Part shown: piece after piece, positions 9,301 to 16,424 of the stretch
Layout: every line of letters begins with the position of its first letter
Position numbering within the stretch: the first letter of the stretch is position 1
Source of the DNA: Streptomyces sp. LHD-70
Lineage (GTDB): Bacteria > Actinomycetota > Actinomycetes > Streptomycetales > Streptomycetaceae
Direction: 5' to 3'
Length of the DNA: 64,000 bases
Assembly (NCBI RefSeq): GCF_031157275.1
Contig: NZ_JAVIFW010000014.1
Coordinates: 62,001 to 126,000, forward strand
Made by a program: the position numbers and the translations under genes
The notes under the pieces: model-generated
Database searches by the model: none
The model's input: only the letters and a program-made list of their open reading frames with translations
What the model was told of the DNA's origin: nothing

Positions 9301-10981
9301 CCTCGAGGACGTACGCGCTGCCGCTCATCCCGGGCACCTCGTGCGTCTGCAGGACACCGCCGTGCGCCCGGACGATGCCGCGCACGATCGGTCCGTGCAC
9401 CGGATCGCCGCCCGCGTACGGACCGCGCACCTCGATGCGGACGACCTCGCCGCGCTGGGCGGCCGCGACCACGATCGTCGAGTCCACCTGGCCGGAAGCG
9501 GCCGGACCCGCGGGCACGCGCGTATGGCCCGTCGCGTCGATACCGGCGACGTCCGCGATCAGATGCGCGAGCGCGGTGGCGAGCCGCGGCCCGTCCACCT
9601 CGGCCTCCAACGGCGGCGCGTGCACCGCGAACTGCGCCCGGCCGGGCCCGATCAGCTCGACGGCACCCTCGACGCCCGCGGCCACCACGCCGTCGACCAG
9701 GACGCGTTGCTTGTGCAGCTCGGCGGCGTTGGTGTCGAGGTGCTGGTACGCCAGGACGTTGTCGACGAGCGTCGTCATGCGCGCGTACCCGGCGGCGAGG
9801 TGGTGCAGCACCTGGTTGGCCTCGGGCCACAGCTGGCCCGCCGGGTCCGCGGCGAGCGTGCCCAGCTCGCGGCGCAGCTCCTCGAGCGGCCCGCGCAGCG
9901 ACTCACCGAGCACGGCGATCAGCTGGGCGTGCCGCGCGGAGACCGCCTCGTACCGCTCGCTCTCCCGCTCGACCAGGGCTTCGTACCGGTCCTTCTCGCG
10001 CTCGGCGAGGGCCGCGTACCGGTCCTTCTCGCCCTCCGCCAGCGTCGTGTACCGCTCCTGCTCCCGCGCTTCGAGCTCCGCGTACCGCTGCTGCTCGCGC
10101 TCGGCCAGTTCCGCGTACCGCTGCTCGGCCTGCGCGGTCTCCGCCGCGTGCTGCTCGACCAGTTCGTCGTACGCACGCCGGTCGGTGAACGCCAGGACGG
10201 CGCCGACCAGCTGGTCCCCGTCCCGCACCGGCGCGGTCGTCAGGTCGACCTTGACCTGGCTGCCGTCCTTCGCCCACAGCACCTGCCCGCGCACCCGGTG
10301 CTTGCGCCCGGAGCGCAGCGTGTCCGCGAGCGGGCTCTCCTCGTACGGGAACGGCTCGCCGTCCGGCCGCGAGTGCTGCACCAGCGGGTGCAGCTCCTTG
10401 CCGCCGAGATCGCTCGCGCGGTAGCCGAGGAGCTGCGCGGCGGCCGGGTTCACGAGGACGACACGGCCCTCGGTGTCGGTACCCACGACGCCCTCGGCGG
10501 CGGCTCGCAGGATCATCTCGGTCTGCCGCTGCGAACGCGCCAGCTCCGCCTCGGTGTCCACGGTGCCCGAAAGATCCCGTACGACGAGCATCAGCAGCTC
10601 GTCGCCGGAATATCCGTAGGTGCCGTGCGACTCGTACGCGTCCCGGGAGTCCTCCAGATTCGCACTGGTGACCTCGACCGGGAACTCGCTTCCGTCCGTG
10701 CGCCGTGCTGTCATCCGCCGCGGCTTGGTGCGCCCGTGACCGTCCGCGTCCACGGAGTCGGGGCGCCGCATGGAGCCAGGGATCAGCCGGGAGTCGAACT
10801 CCGGCAGCAGATCGAGCAGACCGCGTCCGACCAGCGACCAGCCGGAGGTCTCGAAGGTCTCCAGCGCGATGCTGTTGGCGTTGACGACCGTGCCGTTGGC
10901 GTTGACGAGCAACAGCGCGTCCGGAAGGGCGTCGAGTATGGCTGCGAGGCGAGCAGCGCCTCGGGATGGCCTGCTGCTCAC
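6347..10981 (-). CDS. giant PAS-coiled coil-receiver hybrid sensor with degenerate kinase core
   Basis: A 1544-aa protein from GTG 10981, with GGGAGGA about 10 bases upstream. Order: PAS at residues 10-125, PAS at 145-270 (AAAEGVVGTDTEGRVVLVNP), a coiled coil at 275-345 built of AEREQQRY-like repeats, then a dimerisation-helix-like stretch (LIAVLGESLRGPLEELRREL) where the usual H-E-L-R-T-P-L is replaced and no phospho-accepting His is seen. No clear ATP-binding N or G boxes follow. About 700 residues (580-1300) are Pro/Ala/Gly-rich with GS, PGT and GSLPGSGPLPG repeats. The end holds a degenerate receiver-like domain and a second one (RVLLIEEHDE, Asp in VVMDLLQ) lacking the usual Lys. It is probably a scaffold or phospho-independent regulator. 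Confidence 0.75.
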   Translation of the reverse strand: MSSRPSRGAARLAAILDALPDALLLVNANGTVVNANSIALETFETSGWSLVGRGLLDLLPEFDSRLIPGSMRRPDSVDADGHGRTKPRRMTARRTDGSEFPVEVTSANLEDSRDAYESHGTYGYSGDELLMLVVRDLSGTVDTEAELARSQRQTEMILRAAAEGVVGTDTEGRVVLVNPAAAQLLGYRASDLGGKELHPLVQHSRPDGEPFPYEESPLADTLRSGRKHRVRGQVLWAKDGSQVKVDLTTAPVRDGDQLVGAVLAFTDRRAYDELVEQHAAETAQAEQRYAELAEREQQRYAELEAREQERYTTLAEGEKDRYAALAEREKDRYEALVERESERYEAVSARHAQLIAVLGESLRGPLEELRRELGTLAADPAGQLWPEANQVLHHLAAGYARMTTLVDNVLAYQHLDTNAAELHKQRVLVDGVVAAGVEGAVELIGPGRAQFAVHAPPLEAEVDGPRLATALAHLIADVAGIDATGHTRVPAGPAASGQVDSTIVVAAAQRGEVVRIEVRGPYAGGDPVHGPIVRGIVRAHGGVLQTHEVPGMSGSAYVLEVPLGAQAPGTEAGTEAGDAAGTDADTETGTGTATGSGSGSGSGSGAGAGAAPVVGSALELASAVVADSAGSASGSASGEAVPGPAQDQTEGRGRRRARRGPSVDAFLDDSSAGGNEADSAESSPAVAEPRGRRRRRAAAPAAEPVQGAELVPAQSADQPSTDGAGTTTAPASGTGRRRRRPAAAEGQGQPAQGSVVTAAEHAAGGSASRSGSGQRLGATVPPQGVPVPAESAGVAPAGRRAPQALAALPAAAAEPTTPEPGSETAAAGAEVEVQPRGRRARRALAAAQERAAAAERGPRTAFALPPADADRTPQAPGTPGTPGTPGTPGTPGTPGTPDVPVAPEAVAVPVPAPAPAPAPAQVNAPSDVAEVPDVAAELASPADVDGDHGYNAPDGPSTDHTPPQPHPVPTPTGRRRARPAPEPAPAPAVPAALPPEQAPVAPTAPAAAAPQESEPPPEEAEAAAPETPEAEAPEAGKALPQPQPKAQPEAQPQPETPAQRSRLAQPLPAEADTPAGGSSTSTQGRAISVRTLGQGVPFAQHIAEQQRPGPLPARAPGQPSNPTNSQTGSLNTAGGQPTGGSGRRRKLGTPQEKKAETAEKTAKAPMAEKGTENAAAGTQTPQASQAPQAPQESSPNPPSPQAGPGPLPPAGSLPGTGPLRGSGSLPGSGPLPGSGSLPGSGPLPGSGSLAGSGPLPGGEGHRTEGRSYAIGAPDEGAEGPEPLDGPGGAVEVANSPQPQPMDDELPPEPLDNPRRLLVWPAPDVSTQQALSDRGYRPVIVNSRDEVDAQIAAFPAALFVDPLTGPITRTALQSLRQAAVAAEVPVLVTAGLGQASREAAYGADPAVLLKALAPRDSEQHPSRVLLIEEHDEIARALTATLERRGMQVARATADADAVTLATQMRPNLVVMDLLQVRRRRAGIVDWLRANGQLNRTPLVVYTAAAEQADLPKLASGETVLFLAERSTSPEVQGRIVDLLAKIGTN

Positions 10982-11316
10982 GACGACGGATCCTCCCTGT
11001 TACTGCCCTTTTGCCGGCCTCTGGGACCCCCGGTCCCTCGGCCCTTGGCGTGTCACGGGAAGGAGTCTACGGGCACCCGTTGCGCTCGCGATGCCGGATG
11101 AGAGGGAGGTCGCACGGAGGAGGTGTGTGCGCCTCGCGCGCACGCCGTGACGGGGGTGCATGCCTCCCGCCGCACGCCGCACACGAGGCGCACACAACGG
11201 AGTTGCTGCGTCGGCGGGTTGAGCGCATCGCGCTTCCCGCGCCGCCTTCACCAGCGCGCCCGACCAGCGCGCCCGACCGGTATGGCCGACCGGTGTGGCC
11301 GTGGCGGCTGCCGGTC
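10982..11316. other. intergenic region with a 13-bp inverted repeat
   Basis: This 335-bp stretch must hold the promoter of the hybrid sensor gene. TGTGTGCGCCTCG (11124-11136) and CGAGGCGCACACA (11184-11196) are perfectly complementary across 47 bases, so a long hairpin or a looped pair of operator half-sites is possible. No gene is convincing here. Confidence 0.5.
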
Positions 11317-11793
11317 TCAGCGCAGGCCGAGCGGAGCGCCCGCTCCGCCGCCCGTGACCTCGGGCAGCACCGGCACCATCGTGTTCCACCGCCCGATCTC
11401 GCACCCGCCACTGCGGTCGTACGTCGCGTTCACCGGCCGGCCCTGCCAGACACCGGTGACGTGGGCGGTGCCGGGGCCGCCGTGCTGCATCGTGCAGAGC
11501 GAGTCCGCGGGCACGGGCGCGAACGGGTCCGCGCCCTCCCGCGCGAGCTGCCCGAGCCGGTCGCAGGCCTCCGCGGCGTGCCGGTGCGTACCGCCGTAGC
11601 TCCCGTCGCTTCCGCACTCCAGCTGGTACGTGCCGTCCTCGGCGGTGCCGGTGCCCGAGACGGTCACGGTCAGCTGGTCCTGCTCGGCCAGCGGTAACCG
11701 CGGCGCGGGCGAGGCCTCCTGCGCGACGGCGGGAGCGGCGGACAGCGCGGCGAGGGACGCGACGGCGGTGCACGCGATACGGCGCAGCAGCAC
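11317..11793 (-). CDS. secreted subtilisin-inhibitor family (SSI) protein
   Basis: A 158-aa precursor from GTG 11793, with GGAG upstream. The signal peptide (LLRRIACTAVASLAALSAAP, then AVAQ) precedes a mature domain of about 130 residues. The SSI landmarks are visible: LTVTVSGTG, the paired cysteines (LECGSDGSYGGTH, ACDRL), the reactive-site region LCTMQH, and VTGVWQGRPV. Aligned with classical SSI (C-P-M-V-Y), the P1 residue is Met, followed by Gln, which suggests inhibition of subtilisin-like rather than trypsin-like proteases. Extra sequence follows the usual C-terminus (WNTMVPVLP, then a Gly-rich tail). It is read alone. Confidence 0.8.
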   Translation of the reverse strand: MLLRRIACTAVASLAALSAAPAVAQEASPAPRLPLAEQDQLTVTVSGTGTAEDGTYQLECGSDGSYGGTHRHAAEACDRLGQLAREGADPFAPVPADSLCTMQHGGPGTAHVTGVWQGRPVNATYDRSGGCEIGRWNTMVPVLPEVTGGGAGAPLGLR

Positions 11794-11845
11794 GGGGACT
11801 CCAGGGAGGGTGAGGTGGCGAGTGGAGAGGGTGACCGGGGAGGGC

Positions 11846-11940
11846 GACCCGAACGGGCAACCCCGAGAGAGCAACCCGAGAGGGCAACCCGAGAGGGCAA
11901 CCCCGAGAGGGCAACCCCGAGAGGGCAGCCCCGAGAAGGA
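11846..11940. repeat. GAGAGGGCAACCC tandem repeat
   Basis: Six or seven imperfect copies of a 13-14-bp unit (GAGAGGGCAACCC, with or without one extra C) lie upstream of the subtilisin-inhibitor gene, in its presumed leader or promoter. The open minus-strand frame through them is repetitive and is not taken as coding. Confidence 0.75.
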
Positions 11941-12134
11941 ACGCCTCACCGCTACTAACGCCCGTCGCGCCCCGACGTTGCGCCCCGCGCGCCCCCGCCC
12001 GCATCGCCGCAGGCCGCGCCCGTCCTAACGCTTTGCCCTGCCGCCCGCCTGCCTAGTACCGTGGGGGGCGATTGGTGACACCCCGCTGGGCTGTGTCATC
12101 ATCTGCAACGCACCACGCGCAAGCGCGGTGTGCT

Positions 12135-12225
12135 GGAGGCGTCGCCTAGTCCGGTCTATGGCGCCGCACTGCTAATGCGGTTTGGGTCTTAAAGCCCATC
12201 GAGGGTTCAAATCCCTCCGCCTCCG
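12135..12225 (+). tRNA. tRNA-Ser (anticodon GCT)
   Basis: A 91-nt gene with acceptor arms GGAGGCG/CGCCTCC, a long class-II variable arm, anticodon GCT in the loop CTGCTAA, and a T-arm GAGGG-TTCAAAT-CCCTC. CCA is not encoded. Upstream, TGACAC-N11-GTGTCA (about 12074-12096) is an inverted repeat in the presumed promoter region. Confidence 0.95.
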
Positions 12226-12235
12226 CAGCAAGATC

Positions 12236-12267
12236 CGAAGCCCCGGTCCTTCAGGACCGGGGCTTCG
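12236..12267 (+). terminator. tRNA-Ser terminator hairpin
   Basis: CGAAGCCCCGGTCC, a TTCA tetraloop and GGACCGGGGCTTCG form a perfect 14-bp stem 10 bases after the tRNA. Confidence 0.8.
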
Positions 12268-12357
12268 GTGCGTCCGGGATCCGCGCACGCTCAAAGGACC
12301 ACGCCCGGATCGCTCTCAGGGGCGTTTTCGCAGGTCGCAAGGGGTGAGCTAAACGGA

Positions 12358-12387
12358 TTTCACATGACGACGGCAGTCATGTAATGT
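12358..12387 (+). promoter_or_regulatory. candidate tRNA-Arg promoter with palindrome in the spacer
   Basis: TTTCAC (12358-12363), 18 bases, then TAATGT (12382-12387), about 58 bases ahead of tRNA-Arg. The spacer holds the inverted repeat ACATGAC-N7-GTCATGT (12362-12382). The promoter match is modest. Confidence 0.35.
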
Positions 12388-12445
12388 TCTTCCTGTCGCC
12401 GCGAGCGGGCCGAAAGGCCGGGGAGCGAAGACAAAAACAGAACAA

Positions 12446-12518
12446 GCACTCGTAGCTTAACGGATAGAGCATCTGACTACGGATCAGAAGGTTGCAGGTT
12501 CGAATCCTGCCGAGTGCA
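12446..12518 (+). tRNA. tRNA-Arg (anticodon ACG)
   Basis: A 73-nt cloverleaf with acceptor arms GCACTCG/CGAGTGC, anticodon loop carrying ACG, and T-loop TTCGAAT. CCA is not encoded. Its last 14 bases plus the following bases recur about 510 bp downstream (see 13020-13068), as expected if an element once integrated in this gene. Confidence 0.95.
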
Positions 12519-12526
12519 CACAGGTG

Positions 12527-12554
12527 AGAGGCCCGGACGAGAGTCCGGGCCTCT
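12527..12554 (+). terminator. tRNA-Arg terminator hairpin
   Basis: AGAGGCCCGGAC-GAGA-GTCCGGGCCTCT, a perfect 12-bp stem starting 9 bases after the tRNA. Confidence 0.8.
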
Positions 12555-12776
12555 TGCGTTTCCGTGCCGTACTGCAGCCAAGTACAGCAACCGTGCCGAT
12601 CGGCTTCAGCCGGTGGTGGCGCCCATGGCGTCAAGGTCGTTCGTACAGTGGCGCGCTCCACCTTGACGCCCTGAACCACGCCCGCTCCACGGTGTGTGGG
12701 TTGAAGGCGGACGGGATGGGAGCTGGGGTGAGTGGTGGGTTGGGGTGCGAGGTGAGCAGTCCGCAGGACAACACAC

Positions 12777-13010
12777 CTAGCCCGTGGAAGCCCAGATCAG
12801 AACCCCTACAGGAGTCAGCCCGCAGACGAGGCCAACGGACAGGAACACATACGCCAGGGCCTTGAACGCCTTCTGACGTTGAGCACGGCAAGCGGCGAAG
12901 CAGGCGAAGCTCACGATGGCCAGACACGGCAGGATGATGAAGAAGAAGCCCAACGCAGCCACGGTGCCCCCACACTGATCACGGCACGGCCGGGCCGCAT
13001 ACGCGGGCAT
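12777..13010 (-). CDS. small two-helix membrane protein in the tRNA-Arg scar
   Basis: A 77-aa reading frame from ATG 13010. Two hydrophobic segments are visible: about residues 17-40 (VAALGFFFIILPCLAIVSF) and 50-73 (ALAYVFLSVGLVCGLTPVG), separated by a basic loop (CRAQRQKAFK). I do not recognise a family. It lies wholly between the intact tRNA-Arg 3' end and its downstream copy, so it may be a surviving cargo gene of a lost integrated element. No strong Shine-Dalgarno is seen. The two helices with a positive loop argue against a chance frame. Confidence 0.5.
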   Translation of the reverse strand: MPAYAARPCRDQCGGTVAALGFFFIILPCLAIVSFACFAACRAQRQKAFKALAYVFLSVGLVCGLTPVGVLIWASTG

Positions 13011-13019
13011 TCTTGCAGA

Positions 13020-13068
13020 CTGCCGAGTGCACAGCCCGAGAGGCCCCGGACGAGAGTCCGGGGCCTCT
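13020..13068 (+). repeat. duplicate of the tRNA-Arg 3' end with its terminator (att-like)
   Basis: CTGCCGAGTGCACA at 13020-13033 is identical to 12507-12520 (end of tRNA-Arg). A close copy of the terminator follows: AGAGGCCCCGGAC-GAGA-GTCCGGGGCCTCT at 13039-13068, then TTTTGTTGTCT. The rest of a tRNA is absent upstream. This is what an attachment-site duplicate, or a partly deleted second tRNA-Arg, would leave. Confidence 0.65.
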
Positions 13069-13172
13069 TTTGTTGTCTGCCGAACATCGGACGGGACGGG
13101 CGCCACCGCGAGGCGCGGCGGGGGGAGCTGGGCAGGTGCTGCGTTGTCAGTGGTGGGGAGCATGCTGGGGGT

Positions 13173-14105
13173 ATGGCGTGGGCTTGTGCGGGGGTTCGGT
13201 GGGTTGAGGGGCGGCCGGAGCTGCGGTGGTTCGGGGTGGGGCGGGGCGAGCGGGGGAGTGCGCTCGGGTTCGGGCAGGAGTTGGCGTTCGTGGCGCGGGG
13301 GGAGCGGCGCTGTGTCGGGGTGTGGAGAGCGGGGCGGCGTACGCCGTGTCCGACCGGGGCCGGGGTGCCGGGGCGGGGGACGCGGGACCAGTGTGCGGAG
13401 TGTGCGCGGATCGACCGGTCGTTCTCCGTCGCGGCGGACACGAACGCCGGGGACCAGCGGCCGTACGCCGTGTATCTGGCGTGGTTCGGGCCCGGGCTGC
13501 TGAAGGTGGGGATCACGGGGGTGCGGCGGGGGCCGGCTCGGTTGCAGGAGCAGGGGGCGGTGGCCTTCGCGTGGCTGGGACGGGGGCCGTTGATGGCGGC
13601 ACGTCGGGCGGAGGAGCTGCTCGGGGCGGCGCTCAAGGTGCCGGACCGGATTCCGTACGCGCGCAAGCGGGCCGCGCGGTTCGGGCTGCCGCCGATCGAC
13701 GCGCGCGTGGCGGAGCTGCGGGACTGCCATGCGCGGGCCGTCGCGCTCACCGGCTGGCCGGATTCCCTGGAGCGGGTGGAGTTCGAACCGGTCGACCAGT
13801 CAGGGGTGTTCGGGCTCGACGGGATGGGCGAGGCCTCCGGGGTGCGGGTCGTGCGGGAGTTGGTGGACGGGGGTGGGGTCGCCGGGCGGCTCGTGGGTGC
13901 GGCCGGGCCCGATCTGTGTCTGCGGCCGAAGGACGGGGGCGGGACCGTGGTCCTGGACGGGCGGCTGCTGAGCGGCTGGCGGCTCGTCGCGGTGGATGCG
14001 GTGGATGCGGTGGATGCGGAGTGGGCGGCCGGGGTGAGCGTGCCGGTGGAACCGCTGGTCGCGCGGGACGGGGAGAGCGGGGGTGTGCAGGGTGGGTTGT
14101 TCTGA
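13173..14105 (+). CDS. DUF2797 family protein
   Basis: A 310-aa protein of the DUF2797 family, whose function is unknown. It opens with CAGVRWVEGRPELRW and has a cysteine cluster (CPTG, CAECARIDRS) in residues 60-85 that could bind metal. YAVYLAWFGPGLLKVGITG near residue 105 resembles the strand-turn of GIY-YIG-like folds (Y-L-A ... K-V-G-I-T), as known for DUF2797. Near the end, a three-residue VDA unit is repeated three times. ATG 13173 is chosen because the family usually starts there. It is the first gene after the tRNA-Arg scar. Confidence 0.72.
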   Translation: MAWACAGVRWVEGRPELRWFGVGRGERGSALGFGQELAFVARGERRCVGVWRAGRRTPCPTGAGVPGRGTRDQCAECARIDRSFSVAADTNAGDQRPYAVYLAWFGPGLLKVGITGVRRGPARLQEQGAVAFAWLGRGPLMAARRAEELLGAALKVPDRIPYARKRAARFGLPPIDARVAELRDCHARAVALTGWPDSLERVEFEPVDQSGVFGLDGMGEASGVRVVRELVDGGGVAGRLVGAAGPDLCLRPKDGGGTVVLDGRLLSGWRLVAVDAVDAVDAEWAAGVSVPVEPLVARDGESGGVQGGLF

Positions 14106-14235
14106 CGGTTCGCCTGTCCGCCTGTCCGCCTGTCCGCCCGCCCGTCCGTCCGTTCGCCGGTCCGCCTGCCCGCTAACACCGCTAACACCGCCAACTCCGT
14201 GGACAGATCAGGCGTTGGTGTCGACAGTGGGTGGC

Positions 14236-14613
14236 ATGACCACTGATTTGGGTTCCGCGTCTCCGGGGTCCGGGCCCCTGCCGCCGTTCGAGCCGCCGTA
14301 CTACGCCGTGATCTTCACGTCGCTGCGTACGGCGGGGGACCGCGGGTACGGCGAAACGGCCGGGCGGATGGAGGAGTTGGTGCGGGAGGTTCCCGGGTTC
14401 CTCGGGGTGGAGTCGGCGCGGACGCCGGGCGGGCTCGGCATCACCGTCGGCTACTTCGAGAGCGAGGACGCGATCGCGGCGTGGCGTTCGCAGGTGGAGC
14501 ACCGGGCGGCGCAGGAGCGCGGCAGGGATCAGTGGTACGAGAGCTATTCGGTGCACGTCAGCAAGGTGGAGAGGGGTTACGCCTTTGTGCGGGAGCAGCA
14601 GCGGGAGCAGTAG
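14236..14613 (+). CDS. antibiotic-biosynthesis-monooxygenase-like protein
   Basis: A 125-aa single-domain ferredoxin-like protein. PPYYAVIFTSLRT is the first strand, GFLGVESAR the second, GITVGYFESEDAIAAWRSQVEHRAAQERGRDQWY the helix-strand block typical of the ABM fold, and YSVHVSKVERGY the last strand. Members include cofactor-free monooxygenases and many uncharacterised stress proteins. The 20 N-terminal residues are Gly/Pro/Ser-rich and probably disordered. The following gene's start overlaps its end. Confidence 0.75.
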   Translation: MTTDLGSASPGSGPLPPFEPPYYAVIFTSLRTAGDRGYGETAGRMEELVREVPGFLGVESARTPGGLGITVGYFESEDAIAAWRSQVEHRAAQERGRDQWYESYSVHVSKVERGYAFVREQQREQ

Positions 14614-15517
14614 CGGGACCACGGGGAGCGGTGAGCGGGACGAGGTGCGGGCGTTCTGGCATCGGCTCGGGGTGCCCGGGCTCGTCGACGTCCATACGCA
14701 CTTCATGCCCGAGCGGGTGCTGCGCAAGGTCTGGGCGTACTTCGACAGTGCCGGGCCGCTCACCGGGATGGAGTGGCCCATCGCGTACCGGCGGGACGAA
14801 GAGGAACGGCTCGCGGTGCTGCGGGAGTTCGGGGTGCGGGCGTTCACGGCGATGCTCTATCCGCACAAGCCCGGCATGGCGTCCTGGCTGAACGACTGGG
14901 CCGCCGAGTTCGCCGGGCGTACGCCGGACTGTCTGCACACGGCGACGCTGTTTCCCGAGGACGGCGTGGAGACGTATGTGCGCGAGGCCGTCGAGGCGGG
15001 GGCGCGGGTCTTCAAGTCCCATGTGCAGGTGGGGGGTTACGACCCCGCGGACGAGCGGCTCGACCGGGCGTGGGGCCTGCTCGCCGAGTCCGGCACGCCC
15101 GTGGTGATGCACTGCGGATCGGGGCCGCAGCCGGGCAAGTACACCGGGCCCGAGCCGGTGGGGCGGGTGCTCGCGCGCCATCCGCGGCTGCGGCTGATCG
15201 TGGCGCACATGGGCATGCCGGAGTACGCGGACTTCCTGGACCTGGCCGAGCGGTATGCGGAGGTGCGGCTCGACACGACGATGGCGTTCACGGACTTCAG
15301 CGAGCGGCTCAGCCCGTTCCCCGGAGCGGAGCGGGCCCGGCTCGCCGACCTGGGGGACCGGATCCTGCTCGGCACGGACTTCCCCAACATCCCGTATCCG
15401 TACGTCCATCAGCTCGAGGCCCTGGAGCGGCTCGGGCTCGGGGAGGAGTGGCTGCGGGCGGTGTGCCATGACAACGGGGCGGGGTTGTTCGGGCTCGGGC
15501 CCGGACTCGGACTCTGA
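14585..15517 (+). CDS. amidohydrolase-2 family protein
   Basis: About 310 aa. VDVHTHFMPERVL carries the metal-binding HxH pair of the amidohydrolase TIM barrel. HPRLRLIVAHMGMPEY and GTDFPNIPYPYVHQLEALE provide the later His and the conserved Asp. The family includes aminocarboxymuconate-semialdehyde-decarboxylase-like and other C-C or C-N hydrolases; the substrate is unknown. TTG 14585 is given as the start because GGAGAGGGG lies 8 bases upstream and overlaps the preceding gene, but the first 20 residues are Ser/Gly-rich. GTG 14645, just before RAFWHRLG, is the alternative. Confidence 0.72.
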   Translation: MCGSSSGSSSGTTGSGERDEVRAFWHRLGVPGLVDVHTHFMPERVLRKVWAYFDSAGPLTGMEWPIAYRRDEEERLAVLREFGVRAFTAMLYPHKPGMASWLNDWAAEFAGRTPDCLHTATLFPEDGVETYVREAVEAGARVFKSHVQVGGYDPADERLDRAWGLLAESGTPVVMHCGSGPQPGKYTGPEPVGRVLARHPRLRLIVAHMGMPEYADFLDLAERYAEVRLDTTMAFTDFSERLSPFPGAERARLADLGDRILLGTDFPNIPYPYVHQLEALERLGLGEEWLRAVCHDNGAGLFGLGPGLGL

Positions 15518-15547
15518 GCGGGGACACGTACACGCACCCCGGGCCCG

Positions 15548-15611
15548 TGCCCGCACCCGGGTCAGGCCCCCGGCCAGGCCCCCGGTCAGGCCCCCGGTCA
15601 GGCCCCCGGGA
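15548..15611. repeat. GGTCAGGCCCCC tandem repeat
   Basis: Four to five copies of a 12-bp unit (GGTCAGGCCCCC, one copy GGCCAGGCCCCC) immediately upstream of the phased response-regulator operator. Confidence 0.7.
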
Positions 15612-15615
15612 CGTT

Positions 15616-15659
15616 TCTCAGGAAATTCACAGGTTCGCGCAAGGGTGCTCTCAGAGGGC
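15616..15659 (+). promoter_or_regulatory. four 11-bp-phased direct repeats, likely OmpR-family operator
   Basis: Units of exactly 11 bp: TCTCAGGAAAT, TCACAGGTTCG, CGCAAGGGTGC, TCTCAGAGGGC. OmpR/PhoB-type regulators bind tandem direct repeats spaced one helical turn apart; TCACAG resembles the PhoP box of mycobacteria. The array ends 18 bases before the ATG of the response-regulator gene, so autoregulation is likely. Periodicity is read directly; binding is inferred. Confidence 0.55.
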
Positions 15660-15677
15660 CTGGTCAGGGTGGCGCGT

Positions 15678-16424
15678 ATGACCACGAGCTCCGAACCGCG
15701 TACCGAACTGCTCAGGCCCGACGGCAGCCCCGTGCGGGTGCTGGTCGTCGACGATGAGTCGTCCCTGACCGAGCTGCTGTCCATGGCCCTGCGCTACGAG
15801 GGCTGGGAGATCCGGACCGCGGCCGACGGCGCGGAGGCCGTGCGGGCGGCGCGGGCGTTCCGGCCCGACGCCGTCGTGCTCGACGTGATGCTGCCCGATA
15901 TGCACGGGCTCACCGTCCTCGGCCGGCTGCGGCGTGAACTGCCGGACGTACCCGTGCTGTTCCTCACCGCCAAGGACGCGGTGGAGGACCGGATCGCGGG
16001 GCTGACGGCGGGCGGCGACGACTATGTGACGAAGCCGTTCAGCCTGGAGGAGGTCGTGGCCCGGCTGCGCGGACTGATCCGCAGGTCGGGGGCGGCGGCG
16101 CGGCGCACCGGGTCCGTGCTCGCGGTCGGCGATCTGACCCTCGACGAGGACAGCCACGAGGTCACGCGGGGCGGCGATTCGATCCACCTCACGGCCACCG
16201 AGTTCGAGCTGCTCCGCTATCTGATGCGCAATCCGCGGCGGGTGCTCAGCAAGGCGCAGATCCTGGACCGGGTGTGGAGCTACGACTTCGGCGGCCAGGC
16301 CAACGTCGTCGAGCTGTACATCTCGTATCTGCGGCGGAAGATCGACGCCGGTCGGTCGCCGATGATCCACACGCGGCGCGGCGCCGGCTATCTGATCAAG
16401 CCCGCGGAGGCGGCCGCGGCATGA
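15678..16424 (+). CDS. OmpR/PhoB-family response regulator
   Basis: A 248-aa regulator. Receiver at residues 18-130: VLVVDDESS supplies the acidic pair, AVVLDVMLPD the phospho-accepting Asp near residue 67, LTAKD the Thr/Ser position and VTKPFSLEE the Lys. Winged helix at 150-245 (LTATEFELLRYLMRNP, NVVELYISYLRRKID, HTRRGAGYLI). Its stop overlaps the ATG of the sensor kinase gene, its obvious partner. The likely regulon includes the downstream glycosyltransferases, read in the same direction without a visible terminator. Confidence 0.92.
   Translation: MTTSSEPRTELLRPDGSPVRVLVVDDESSLTELLSMALRYEGWEIRTAADGAEAVRAARAFRPDAVVLDVMLPDMHGLTVLGRLRRELPDVPVLFLTAKDAVEDRIAGLTAGGDDYVTKPFSLEEVVARLRGLIRRSGAAARRTGSVLAVGDLTLDEDSHEVTRGGDSIHLTATEFELLRYLMRNPRRVLSKAQILDRVWSYDFGGQANVVELYISYLRRKIDAGRSPMIHTRRGAGYLIKPAEAAAA

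Noticed and set aside
7418..11101. Very long plus-strand open frame (over 1200 codons) opposite the hybrid sensor gene
   Set aside because: It is the antisense shadow of a GC-rich, repetitive gene; its translation has no domain logic, and the minus-strand gene has PAS domains and a good ribosome site.
14106..14235. CTGTCCGC repeats as a regulatory array
   Set aside because: Irregular and low-complexity, with no symmetry or phasing; treated as simple-sequence drift.
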